From Anaerolineales bacterium HSG24 (GTDB lineage: Bacteria; Chloroflexota; Anaerolineae; 4572-78; J111): a stretch of DNA of 33,052 bases. Shown here piece after piece: positions 13,723 to 21,783 of this stretch; the first letter of the stretch is position 1; each line of letters starts with the position of its first letter. The stretch covers positions 1-33,052 of the forward strand of contig JAUCGB010000042.1 of NCBI GenBank assembly GCA_030377895.1, given 5' to 3'. Position numbers and translations under genes: made by a program. The notes beneath the pieces are model-generated. The model searched no databases. It was not told the DNA's origin and saw only the letters and a list, made by a program, of their open reading frames with translations.

Positions 13723-15447
13723 ATGAGTATGACCCAGATTGTAACTGATGAACAGCATGATATTATTACCAAGCCAATGTCGAAGAAATATCAATCATTT
13801 CCCCAAATCGACTTACCCAATCGACAATGGCCCTCGCGCACCATTACCGACGCGCCAATTTGGTGCAGTGTTGACCTGCGAGATGGCAACCAAGCGTTGG
13901 CGATTCCGATGAGTGTGGACGAAAAGATAGCCATGTTCCAACTGCTGGTCGATATTGGCTTTAAGGAAATTGAGGTTGGATTCCCCTCTTCGTCTCAGAT
14001 TGAGTTCAATTTTTTACGTCGTCTGGTTGATGAGAATTTGATACCGGATGATGTGCGGGTGCAGGTGTTGGTGCAGGCTCGCGAGCCACTGATTCGGCGC
14101 ACGTTTGATTCATTACAGGGTACAAAAAAGGCGATTTTGCACCTGTATAACTCCACCTCGCCGATACAACGTCAGGTGGTATTTGACATGTCGAAGCAGG
14201 AAATTATCGACATCGCAGTTAACTCCACCACATTGGTTAAATCGTTAGCCCCGACTCTGCCCGATACCGATTTGATGTTCCAATATTCGCCGGAGAGTTT
14301 CTCGGCCACCGAGTTACCCTTTGCCATAGAGATTTGTGAAGCTGTGGCGGATACATGGCAACCCACGCCGGAACACAAGATGATTCTGAATCTGCCTGCT
14401 ACCGTCGAACTAGCAACACCTAACGTCCATGCTGACCAGATTGAATGGTTCTGCCAAAATATCCGTAACCGAGATACTGTCCTCATTAGCCTGCATACCC
14501 ACAATGACCGAGGAACGGGCATAGCCGCCACCGAGTTGAGCCTGCTGGCCGGAGCGGAGCGAGTAGAAGGAACTCTGTTTGGCAACGGTGAGCGCACCGG
14601 CAATGTTGATTTGGTCACAGTGGCTCTGAACATGTACTCTCAAGGCATCGATCCACATCTGAATTTCCAGAACATCAACGCGGTACGTTTGGCTTACGAG
14701 CAAGGGACACGCATGCTGGTTCCGCCTCGTCATCCCTATGCGGGCGATCTGGTTTTTACCGCGTTCTCTGGTTCTCATCAAGATGCAATTAACAAGGGCA
14801 TGGCGGCTCAAAATAATAAAACCGACCCGTTGTGGGATGTTCCCTATTTGCCGATTGATCCGCAAGATATTGGACGTACCTATGAGGCAATTATTCGGAT
14901 TAACGCTCAGTCCGGCAAGGGCGGCGTGGCCTATTTGCTGGAGCAGGAGTTTGGCTTTAAGTTGCCCAAAGCCATGCGAGTGGAGTTTGGTAAAATCATC
15001 AACGATATGGCGGACAAGTTGGGGAATGAAATCAGCAGTTTGCAGATTCGGAAATCGTTTGAGCAAACCTATCTTAAAGCAAACACTCCCTTTAAACTGG
15101 AGAAGTTCCGCACCCAACTATTAAACAATAACGATTCCGATAGATCAGTCCGTTGTGAGGCCGACTTGTTGATTGATGGCAAGCCTCACACGATTCAGGG
15201 ATATGGCAATGGGCCAATCAACGCCTTTATGCAGGGCATGAAAGAGGAGCTAGTGCCAGAGTTTCGGCTGTTGACATACAGCGAACACTCTCTGCAAAAA
15301 GGCTCTGGCGCGGAGGCGGTAGCTTACATCCAAATCCGCACTCCCTCTGACGAGACATTCTTCGGAGCCGGAACCGATACCAATATTGAGTTGGCTTCTA
15401 TTAAAGCCTTGATCAGTGCCTTGAATCGGGCCTTGAGTAGGGCGTAG
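13723..15447 (+). CDS. leuA: 2-isopropylmalate synthase (LeuA type 2)
   Basis: Condenses acetyl-CoA with 2-oxoisovalerate to 2-isopropylmalate, the committed step of leucine synthesis. 574 aa with AAGGAG (13709-13714) eight bases before the ATG. The DRE-TIM barrel carries DLRDGNQAL (51-59) with the catalytic Arg/Asp, EVGFPSSSQIEFNF, the metal-binding HTHNDRGTG (258-266) and GNGERTGN (287-294). The C-terminal regulatory domain (about 440-574), GYGNGPINAFMQGM to GAGTDTNIELASIKALISALN, is where leucine binds and feeds back. Length and motif style (FPQIDLPNRQWPSRTITDAP at the N-terminus) match the long type 2 enzymes such as those of actinobacteria. A leucine attenuator precedes it, so both synthesis and activity appear leucine-controlled. 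leuB, leuC and leuD are not adjacent. Confidence 0.97.
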   Translation: MSMTQIVTDEQHDIITKPMSKKYQSFPQIDLPNRQWPSRTITDAPIWCSVDLRDGNQALAIPMSVDEKIAMFQLLVDIGFKEIEVGFPSSSQIEFNFLRRLVDENLIPDDVRVQVLVQAREPLIRRTFDSLQGTKKAILHLYNSTSPIQRQVVFDMSKQEIIDIAVNSTTLVKSLAPTLPDTDLMFQYSPESFSATELPFAIEICEAVADTWQPTPEHKMILNLPATVELATPNVHADQIEWFCQNIRNRDTVLISLHTHNDRGTGIAATELSLLAGAERVEGTLFGNGERTGNVDLVTVALNMYSQGIDPHLNFQNINAVRLAYEQGTRMLVPPRHPYAGDLVFTAFSGSHQDAINKGMAAQNNKTDPLWDVPYLPIDPQDIGRTYEAIIRINAQSGKGGVAYLLEQEFGFKLPKAMRVEFGKIINDMADKLGNEISSLQIRKSFEQTYLKANTPFKLEKFRTQLLNNNDSDRSVRCEADLLIDGKPHTIQGYGNGPINAFMQGMKEELVPEFRLLTYSEHSLQKGSGAEAVAYIQIRTPSDETFFGAGTDTNIELASIKALISALNRALSRA

Positions 15448-15451
15448 AGGA

Positions 15452-15638
15452 GTCATGACCGTCAACTTAAGGGTTTGTAGTAGTGCCGTTTGAAGGCGAT
15501 GAATCGTCTACTATAGATGTTCAGATAAACATTTTCAGCCGTCACCTTCCCGCAAGTTCTAAACTTGCGGGAAGGTTGGTCTTGAATTGAAAACCATTAT
15601 CTGAAAGACTGTACAAACGTTAGGTAGTTATCTTGACT
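15452..15638. repeat. Family 8 element interrupted by a family 1 element
   Basis: GTCATGACCGTCAACTTAAG, GTTTGTAGTAG and GGCGATGAATCGTCTACTA lie on one side and CAAACGTTAGGTAG on the other side of the family 1 copy at 15514-15611. Removing the insert and one TA restores CTAC-TA-CAAACG, exactly as in the uninterrupted family 8 copy at 5104-5195 (read in reverse). Confidence 0.8.
15514..15611. mobile_element. Family 1 MITE-like element, copy C (98 bp), with TA duplication
   Basis: TAGATGTTCAGATAA to TTATCTGAAAGACTG, core CCTTCCCGCAAGTT-CTA-AACTTGCGGGAAGG, flanked by TA (15512-15513) and TA (15612-15613). The host repeat without this insert has a single TA at that point, so the TA is a target-site duplication. 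TA targets are characteristic of IS630/Tc1/mariner transposases. Confidence 0.88.
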
Positions 15639-15642
15639 GATG

Positions 15643-15765
15643 ACGCATCGGAATCAATCCCGATGCTAAAAGCTAAAGCAGGCTGAAGCCAGCTATTTAG
15701 GCCGCTTTAGCGGTCTTAAGCTTTTAGCCTTGTGGCTTTAGCCCAAGGCTATCAGTCAACAGGTC
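15643..15765. repeat. Palindrome cluster downstream of leuA
   Basis: GCATCGGAATCAATCCCGATGC is a 7-bp hairpin. It is followed by GCTAAAAGCTAAAGCAGGCT, GCCGCTTTAGCGG, GCTTTTAGCC and GGCTTTAGCC units that pair with one another. There is no T-run, so it is not an obvious terminator. No gene is visible. Confidence 0.55.
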
Positions 15766-15786
15766 AACATTACCAAAAAACCGTGT

Positions 15787-16785
15787 TCATCCGCGTCCAG
15801 CGTCCGAAACAAAATCAAACAGACTCGGTTGGATGGGGACAGGTTGACTAATCGGTTGCTGAATCTGAGCAACCACCATGTCGGCCTGTGGGGTATCCCA
15901 TGCGAGAGGGGTGGACTCGGTTTGAGCCAACATCCAGTCTGTGCCGAGGCTGCCCGGATAGGCATAGAGTCGTCGGCCTAGTTTTTGGGCCTGTCGGGCC
16001 GCCTCGAGCGCGCCACTGTTCCGGCTGGCCTCTACCACGATAACGGCTTGGCTGAGGGCAGCAATAATCCGGTTACGCCGCATGAGATGAGAAGGTTCGG
16101 CAGGCAATTCGGGGCGTTGTTCAGACAAAATCACCCCCCGTCGTTGTTCGATAATCTGCTTGGCGAGGGAGCGGTTTTGGGATGGATAGATGGTCGCCAA
16201 TCCGTTGCCCAACACGGCCACCGTCTGACCATGTGGAGAATCAAGCGTACCCTGATGAGCGGCTTGGTCGATACCCAACGCTAACCCACTGACGATGGTG
16301 ACACTCCGTTCGCTGAGGTCGGAGGCCAACCGACGGGCGGTGGCCCGACTCCGCTGGCTGACCTGCCGACTGCCGACAATCGCCACGCTAGTACAACTCG
16401 GCAGAACTTCTTTGGTAGTTGAACTGGATGCAGGCATCCTGCCTGCGCTCCAACTAGGTTGGCCTCGCCAAAACAGCACCGGTGGTGGCGAGGCGAGATC
16501 AAACAACCGAGCCGGATAATCAACATCGTCCCATGTCAGCAGGCCGATACCCTGTTGCTGTAACTGCTCAAGTTCGGCAGAGGCATGGTTGAGGGATAAT
16601 TTGGGCAGTTGTTGAGCGATATTAGGCGCGAGATGGGGGAGCGCGGCCAACTCGATTGCGGTGGCTTGAAATAGATTTTCGATCCTGCCAAACCGTTCAA
16701 GCAAACGACGCAGAGTCGCTCCCCCGAGTTCGGGCAGATGGGTCAGGGCTAACCAGTAGGCTTGGTTGTTTATGGTTGCTTTCAT
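15787..16785 (-). CDS. dprA: DNA processing protein DprA (Smf), with in-frame palindromic repeat insertion
   Basis: Binds incoming single-stranded DNA and loads RecA during natural transformation. 332 aa from the ATG at 16785. A TTG at 16812 would add nine residues, and neither has a clear ribosome binding site. Rossmann-like motifs VAIVGSR (134-140), SGLALGIDQAAH (166-177), AVLGNGLATIYP and RRNRIIAALS (236-245) are intact. Between LFWRGQP and VAIVGSR, where the family normally has a short loop, lies about 23 extra residues, WSAGRMPASSSTTKEVLPSC, encoded by a palindromic repeat (16387-16455). The last residues (DAGRG) and the stop are read from a CGCGGATGAACACGG-type repeat also seen at the hutH end. 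No other competence gene is nearby. Confidence 0.93.
   Translation of the reverse strand: MKATINNQAYWLALTHLPELGGATLRRLLERFGRIENLFQATAIELAALPHLAPNIAQQLPKLSLNHASAELEQLQQQGIGLLTWDDVDYPARLFDLASPPPVLFWRGQPSWSAGRMPASSSTTKEVLPSCTSVAIVGSRQVSQRSRATARRLASDLSERSVTIVSGLALGIDQAAHQGTLDSPHGQTVAVLGNGLATIYPSQNRSLAKQIIEQRRGVILSEQRPELPAEPSHLMRRNRIIAALSQAVIVVEASRNSGALEAARQAQKLGRRLYAYPGSLGTDWMLAQTESTPLAWDTPQADMVVAQIQQPISQPVPIQPSLFDFVSDAGRG
16387..16455. repeat. Palindromic repeat inserted in frame in dprA
   Basis: GGATGCAGGCA (16426-16436) and TGCCTGCGCTCC (16440-16451) form an imperfect hairpin next to TAGTTGAACT and AACTCGGCAGAACTTCTT segments. It is read in frame as a 23-residue insert between two conserved DprA blocks. 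The pattern is like the Rickettsia palindromic elements that insert into ORFs without breaking them. Confidence 0.7.
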
Positions 16786-16862
16786 GATACATACATGATA
16801 CTTTATCGGCAACTGGATCGTTAGTTGTTAGAGGCTCTTCCGCTTGATCCGGCATGCCAGTA

Positions 16863-18686
16863 TCATTCGTTAAAAATCGGGATGCCGTAATTCCCGCCAA
16901 AAGCCTTGAATATCTGATTGATCCCGTCATGATCCGAGAAATAAATCTCCTCCCGATTTTTGATGTATTCCAACACCTCGCCAGCAAAGCCACCGGTGGA
17001 CACCAGCCACAACCTCAATTGCGGAATAGCTCGCCCAGCTTCCGCTTCCTGCTGTCGGAAGGTCGCGGCCGCAGCCTCAAACTTCTTGACCTGATCCAGA
17101 TACATCGGTTTTTTGGTATACTTACACTCACAAAACCAATACTCTTTTTTTCTCGGCAGTTTGCCCCACACATCTATCTGGTATGCCCGAGTGGATAACC
17201 CCTTGACCTGCATCGTGTCCACCGCCTCGAACAGCGGCACTTCAACCTCGCCGGACACGCCGAAGTATTTACCATCCAATTTTCTGGGACTGAACTTCCG
17301 CATCGTCAACTCAACCACCATCTCCAAGAATTTCCCTTTCAGTGAATTGAACTTTTTGTCATAGCTCCGAGCAACCTTCTCCACATCTTCCCAATCTTTT
17401 TCGTAGGTAAATCGGATAAATCGCATCAAGCAAATATCGTTGAAAGTGTAATATCTGGGCATGCCGAGATAAACCAGATCGGCTAAACGTAGCTTCTGAA
17501 TTTTCTGTTCCACTGTTTTCTCCGGTATCTTGAGTTTACCGGCGATTTCCTTAATATCAACCGGCTTGTTGTTATACTGGGTGAAATAGTAGATGATTTT
17601 CTTGCCCACCTCCTCGTCGCTATCGGCATTGATATAACGGCGATTATTCTCGAAATGCGTTTGCCAGAAACCGTGGATTTTACCATACACATTTTCAATT
17701 TCATGGCGGATGATGCGGTCAATCGATTCTTTATCTTCAAATGTTTTGGAGTCGATTTGCGAAGTGGCCAGACAAAAGAGATAATAGGGATGCCCCGTGA
17801 CCTCACTGCTGGCATAAATGGCATTCTCCGGACTGATGGGAGTATTACCGACATAGAGTCTCAGCAGATGGCGTAATAGGATGGCCCCATCAGGGATAGC
17901 CAGCGGTTTCAGGTAGATGGGATCAAAGCGTCCGGCTAACGGCCCGCCCATCACGGTCTTAAAAATCAGGGTCACAGCCGAGCCAGAAACCAGCATCGGG
18001 GCCTTGCGGCTCTGGGACTGGCGGTCATAAGTAGCGGTCAGGTCTGTACCTTCTACCCCGGAATCGTGAGAGCGTTTTTCTATGAACCGTTCCACTGTTT
18101 GTTGATCGCCGTCATGGATATAGAACTTCATATCCTGAAATTCATCAATGATGACCGCTACTCTGGTGCCGGAGAATGAGGCTAACTGTTCGGGAACTCG
18201 AATGAAAGCGTCCCAGTGATTTCTGCTATCCTCATACGTATTTCGTTCATAACGTTTGACAAACTCTTGCATGAACTTTTGGGCCAACAGCACGGCTTTG
18301 TGTTCTGATTGGTAGGCCAATAAATCTTTCAATTCAACAGTGTGATTCTGGTATAGAATAGGGTCCTGATGGCAATAGGCAATATACTGCCGGAAAAAGG
18401 TGGTCGCATATTCCAGCAAAAATCTGCGTAAGGTCGTTTCCTCCCGTCTAATCCGGAAATAAAAGGGAGCCACTCGGTATTCCGGCTTAAAGAAGACCGT
18501 GTTCACCAGCCGGTCTAACAGCACAGTTTTTCCCATTCGCCGCGGAGAAATGAGGGCCGTACTCCATGTCCCTGTTTTTTGGATGTTTTTTACCCAATTA
18601 TTCAATTTGCGTAAGATTTCTACCCGTCCGGTAAATTCTTCGTAAGCGACCATCTCTTCGACCGGTAATATCTGTTCTTCATCCAT
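16863..18686 (-). CDS. AAA-type ATPase with winged helix and C-terminal PD-(D/E)XK-like domain
   Basis: 607 aa from the ATG at 18686, preceded by GGGGA. An ATG 12 bases upstream has no such site. Walker A is SPRRMGKT (47-54) and Walker B is VAVIIDEF (176-183). The FTGR opening and RRMGKT are typical of the archaeal-ATPase/DUF234 group of STAND-like ATPases. A winged helix spans about 375-408 (IKEIAGKLKIPEKTVEQKIQ). The C-terminal third has E455 in a helix, then D505 in YQIDVWG, then E520-C-K522 in FCECKY. That arrangement fits a PD-(D/E)XK nuclease fold, as is common at the end of this family. The biological role is unknown, and a DNA-related or defence function is possible. No partner gene is adjacent, and it is followed by dprA 77 bases later. 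Confidence 0.8.
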   Translation of the reverse strand: MDEEQILPVEEMVAYEEFTGRVEILRKLNNWVKNIQKTGTWSTALISPRRMGKTVLLDRLVNTVFFKPEYRVAPFYFRIRREETTLRRFLLEYATTFFRQYIAYCHQDPILYQNHTVELKDLLAYQSEHKAVLLAQKFMQEFVKRYERNTYEDSRNHWDAFIRVPEQLASFSGTRVAVIIDEFQDMKFYIHDGDQQTVERFIEKRSHDSGVEGTDLTATYDRQSQSRKAPMLVSGSAVTLIFKTVMGGPLAGRFDPIYLKPLAIPDGAILLRHLLRLYVGNTPISPENAIYASSEVTGHPYYLFCLATSQIDSKTFEDKESIDRIIRHEIENVYGKIHGFWQTHFENNRRYINADSDEEVGKKIIYYFTQYNNKPVDIKEIAGKLKIPEKTVEQKIQKLRLADLVYLGMPRYYTFNDICLMRFIRFTYEKDWEDVEKVARSYDKKFNSLKGKFLEMVVELTMRKFSPRKLDGKYFGVSGEVEVPLFEAVDTMQVKGLSTRAYQIDVWGKLPRKKEYWFCECKYTKKPMYLDQVKKFEAAAATFRQQEAEAGRAIPQLRLWLVSTGGFAGEVLEYIKNREEIYFSDHDGINQIFKAFGGNYGIPIFNE

Positions 18687-18713
18687 AATTATCCCCATTT
18701 TCGATTATCGCCT

Positions 18714-18757
18714 TCGACAAGCTCAGGCTACGTCGCGTCGCCTGAGCTTGGCGAACT
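18714..18757. repeat. Palindromic repeat CAAGCTCAGGC
   Basis: CGACAAGCTCAGGC and GCCTGAGCTTGGCG form a hairpin around TACGTCGCGTC. It abuts the family 1 copy D at 18759. It lies upstream of the AAA ATPase. Confidence 0.65.
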
Positions 18758-18758
18758 A

Positions 18759-18855
18759 CAGTCTTTCAGATAAAGATTTTCACTCGGATAGACAGACCCT
18801 AAAGGTTTCTAAAACCTTTAGGGTATTGAACTGCAAAACATTATCTGAACATCTA
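18759..18855. mobile_element. Family 1 MITE-like element, copy D (97 bp), different hairpin core
   Basis: Ends CAGTCTTTCAGATAA and (inverse) TAGATGTTCAGATAA are the same as in copies A-C, with TA at 18757-18758 and 18856-18857. The core is ACCCTAAAGGTTT-CT-AAAACCTTTAGGGT instead of the CCTTCCCGCAAGTT type. Shell conserved, cargo hairpin replaced. Confidence 0.85.
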
Positions 18856-18928
18856 TATCAGCATGCCCATGTTAATCAATGTTTTTTCCTATAGTTTAGG
18901 GTTTGTGATTGAAAGCAATCGTCAATCG

Positions 18929-20179
18929 TTAGGTTTTGTCAGCAACAGGGGCATCGTTTGTTGCAGGCGAGGTCGCTTCATCAGAAGTGGCCTCTTTTGT
19001 TTGATCAGGGCTTAACGGCATGCCGATGGTGTTGGCCCGATGGAGAGCCTCGTCACCATCATCCGACGGTTTTGCATCAGGCATGGCCGAAAGTTTGCTG
19101 AGGTTGATGGCCTCGGATTCTAAGGACTCGGTATCAGCCGCTTCAGCTACTTCGGCTTTGGGTGTTTCGGATATATCGTCAACATTGTCGGCTGACTTAT
19201 CAGGGTCAGAATCAGCCTTATCTTTGGCGACCCGTTTCATCTCGCGGGTGTCGATGGCCGCTTCTCCTGTGGCGGGAGTGTCGGCAGGTGAAAGGGGAAT
19301 CGATTCCAGTTTTTCGCCCACCTTGGCCACGGCAATTTTACGCCCGCCCGGTAGAGGAATCTCTTGTACACCGCCGGAATCGATGGGCATGTCCATGACA
19401 GGTACAACGACATCATCGGTGGCGGTCGTTTGCCCCTCACCTTGGAGACGGGCGATTTCGGTTTTGACCTGACTCAAGCGACGCTCAACAAAGTCGATAT
19501 TGAGCATAAGTTCGGTGGGAGTGTTCGGGCTGAGGCGAGCCTCTTGGTCGTACAAGGCTTGCCGCTTCTGTTGCCAATCGGTAGCCTGTTTATTTAACGA
19601 ATCGAGGGCTAACTCAAGCACGGAGGGAATATTTGGAATTTCTGAGGTGGAGAAGGTATCGCTCAATTCTGGAATCGCCATCGTCAGGGTATGCTCAATC
19701 TGGTAGCGTAAACTGTCACACCGTTGATAGATATCGCCCATGTTACTGCTTCGACTACGGCCCAAGTTGCTCATACTCCAAGCCATTAGCGCGCCTATCA
19801 CCAAGAACATGCCCATCAGGCTTGTTAAACAGCCAAACGCAATACTCAACCCGTCAACAAAGATGGAGTTAAAACCTAACCCAATCAGAGCTAAAATCAC
19901 GCCCAAAATCACCACGCCCCACAGATAACTCAATCGTCCCGAGCGGCCTTGTCGAATCATACTTTCGGTGATAGCGGGGCTAACTTTTTTATCAAAATCG
20001 GGGTCTTTTAAACGAGCCTGCGCCTCTAGCCGAAGTTGATTAAACTGCTCGTTATGGTTATCATCTTTGTGGGTGGCGTGATGGGGAGCAATCATCGTTT
20101 TAAAGGCCACAACAGAGGCCCGCAGGTGTTGAAGTTGATCTAAATCTTGTCTTGTTAAAGACGGTTGTTGGTCACTCAT
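18929..20179 (-). CDS. Two-helix membrane protein with long acidic disordered tail, function unknown
   Basis: 416 aa with AAGGA about eight bases before the ATG. The N-terminal 80 residues are helical and charged. Two membrane helices follow at about 84-104 and 111-135 (a hairpin with a short loop). A cytoplasmic-looking coiled-coil region runs from about 140 to 250 (YQRCDSLRYQIEHTL ... LNIDFVERRLSQVKTEIARL). The last 160 residues are rich in Asp, Glu, Ala, Ser, Thr and Pro and probably disordered. I do not recognise a family. It lies between the AAA ATPase and the sigma-factor operon, with a bidirectional-looking terminator upstream (20388-20425), so it is likely transcribed on its own. Confidence 0.75.
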   Translation of the reverse strand: MSDQQPSLTRQDLDQLQHLRASVVAFKTMIAPHHATHKDDNHNEQFNQLRLEAQARLKDPDFDKKVSPAITESMIRQGRSGRLSYLWGVVILGVILALIGLGFNSIFVDGLSIAFGCLTSLMGMFLVIGALMAWSMSNLGRSRSSNMGDIYQRCDSLRYQIEHTLTMAIPELSDTFSTSEIPNIPSVLELALDSLNKQATDWQQKRQALYDQEARLSPNTPTELMLNIDFVERRLSQVKTEIARLQGEGQTTATDDVVVPVMDMPIDSGGVQEIPLPGGRKIAVAKVGEKLESIPLSPADTPATGEAAIDTREMKRVAKDKADSDPDKSADNVDDISETPKAEVAEAADTESLESEAINLSKLSAMPDAKPSDDGDEALHRANTIGMPLSPDQTKEATSDEATSPATNDAPVADKT

Positions 20180-20245
20180 AAAATATCCTTTTTTCTAGTC
20201 AATATTCATTTTTAAAATCGATACTTTAAAATTGATACATTGATA

Positions 20246-20268
20246 CATGGAAGCGCAGGCTTCCAGTC
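20246..20268. repeat. Short palindrome GGAAGCGCAGGCTTCC
   Basis: GGAAGC-GCAG-GCTTCC hairpin in the space upstream of the two-helix membrane protein. The rest of 20180-20387 shows no gene or clear site. Confidence 0.5.
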
Positions 20269-20387
20269 TCGTTTCTTGAGTCTTCAGAAATACAATCAGG
20301 TCTTGATTGTAGAGTAGTCAACAATTTTACGCAAAATCATTAATAATCCTCGACTAGCAAGTCAATCTCCATTTCTTCCAATAAAAT

Positions 20388-20425
20388 AAAAAAGCCTACC
20401 ACAATTTATGTGGTAGGCTTTTTTT
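20388..20425. terminator. Bidirectional terminator after the sigma/anti-sigma operon
   Basis: AAAAAAGCCTACCACA / TGTGGTAGGCTTTTTT with a 5-base ATTTA loop. A-run and T-run on either side let it work in both directions. It lies 44 bases after the stop codon of the minus-strand gene at 20469-21770. Confidence 0.9.
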
Positions 20426-20468
20426 ATATCACGCATTACGTTTCATACTTCATACTTCATGTTTCACG

Positions 20469-21770
20469 TTATGCTTTGTCTAGGTCGATACCGTCATCGT
20501 CACCCGATTTCGGCTCTTCGTCCAAGTCTAAATTTGGATCAGGCCATTGAGTACGTCTTTGGCTACTCCAGTCGCCAAAGCCTGACGGCGTATAACCAGC
20601 GAAGGAGCCATCACCTTCGTAAGGTTGGGTTCCAAATCGACTGAGAACCACCGCTCCTAAACCAGTTAAGCCGACTAAAAAGATGAACACACAGGCAAAG
20701 AAGCCAAAACAACCTAAAATATCAGACGACATAGAGATGAGGGCTAACACCATCGTCCCGACTATCGTTGAGGTCGTGAAATTCGGGAAAGGACGGTCTA
20801 AAGCGATGAGGAGTTTCTCCCCTATGATTTGACCGATGGCAATCTTTCCAAATATCATCCCGACAATCATAACTAAGAAGATTGGAATAGGGACAATTAG
20901 ACAGACTAAGGCGAGCAGGGCTACGGCGGTGATAAAGGTGACTAAGCCGACCCCAAAGGATAACAGCCAGTTTTCGGTTACAGTATCACCCACAGTTTTG
21001 GTTTGTTCCGGTAATAAGGCCGCGACTAACCAACTGACCACAGCAACCACGACGAGACTAAACAAGGTACTCACGATAAAGCCGATGATACCGAAGAATG
21101 TTCCGAAAACATCACCGACAAAATTAGAGCCACGATCGTTCCAATCGCCATCACGTTCCCACTCACTTCGGAACTCTTCTCGAAATCCCTCTCGGTAGGC
21201 TTCAAAATCTTCCTCGTCATCATAATCATCGTGTTTATCATGCTCACGGAATACTTTCGGTGCTTCGGGAGGCTCAGGCATTTCTGGTGCTTTTGGTGCT
21301 TTTGGTGCTTCTGGCGGAGCGCGACCATTCTTGGCCGTAGATTCATACCGATTGGTGCGACCACCAACCGTCTCGATATTGCCTAAGATGGTAGCATTAA
21401 TGTCAATATTGGCATTTCCACCAATCACGCCCACATCACCTTGCACCACCGATTCAGACCCTAAGGTCAGGTTGCCGCCAAAGATGGCTACATCCCCATT
21501 CACGGTGCCGTCAATCGTGCCGTTGCCGCCAAAAACAACAAAGTCACCATCAACCACACTTTTTCTGTCTATATTTAAGTTGCCACCTAACAAAACGACA
21601 TCATCATCAATTGTCTCGTTTTGTAGGTCTACATTATCACCCGCAAACACACGTCCATCGGGGCTAATATCTATGCCATCCACGACGGCACTCATGACTA
21701 TTCCTAAAGAACACAGGGTACAAAGAAGGGTAAAACTCAAGACTATAATTAAAGCTAATAACTTTCTCAT
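20469..21770 (-). CDS. Bactofilin-like beta-repeat membrane protein, third gene of an ECF sigma operon
   Basis: 433 aa. A signal peptide or first membrane helix spans 1-28. Five beta-repeats of about 18 residues, each ending in GG or GGN (VVLLGGNLNI, VVFGGNGTI, VAIFGGNLTL, VGVIGGNANI, IETVGG), run from about 55 to 137 and recall polymer-forming (bactofilin/DUF583-type) beta-helices. A proline-rich linker with PEAPKAP repeats (151-172) and an acidic/aromatic stretch (175-215) lead to several membrane helices (about 220-255, 268-310, 335-375). The C-terminus is acidic. It starts 13 bases after the anti-sigma stop, so it belongs to the same operon. A cell-envelope sensing or scaffold role under the sigma factor is inferred, not shown. 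Confidence 0.8.
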   Translation of the reverse strand: MRKLLALIIVLSFTLLCTLCSLGIVMSAVVDGIDISPDGRVFAGDNVDLQNETIDDDVVLLGGNLNIDRKSVVDGDFVVFGGNGTIDGTVNGDVAIFGGNLTLGSESVVQGDVGVIGGNANIDINATILGNIETVGGRTNRYESTAKNGRAPPEAPKAPKAPEMPEPPEAPKVFREHDKHDDYDDEEDFEAYREGFREEFRSEWERDGDWNDRGSNFVGDVFGTFFGIIGFIVSTLFSLVVVAVVSWLVAALLPEQTKTVGDTVTENWLLSFGVGLVTFITAVALLALVCLIVPIPIFLVMIVGMIFGKIAIGQIIGEKLLIALDRPFPNFTTSTIVGTMVLALISMSSDILGCFGFFACVFIFLVGLTGLGAVVLSRFGTQPYEGDGSFAGYTPSGFGDWSSQRRTQWPDPNLDLDEEPKSGDDDGIDLDKA

Positions 21771-21783
21771 AACAGTTCTCCAA

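Noticed and set aside
14410..15117. 235-codon open frame on the minus strand within leuA
   Set aside because: It lies wholly antisense to the conserved leuA barrel, has no ribosome binding site and no recognisable family.
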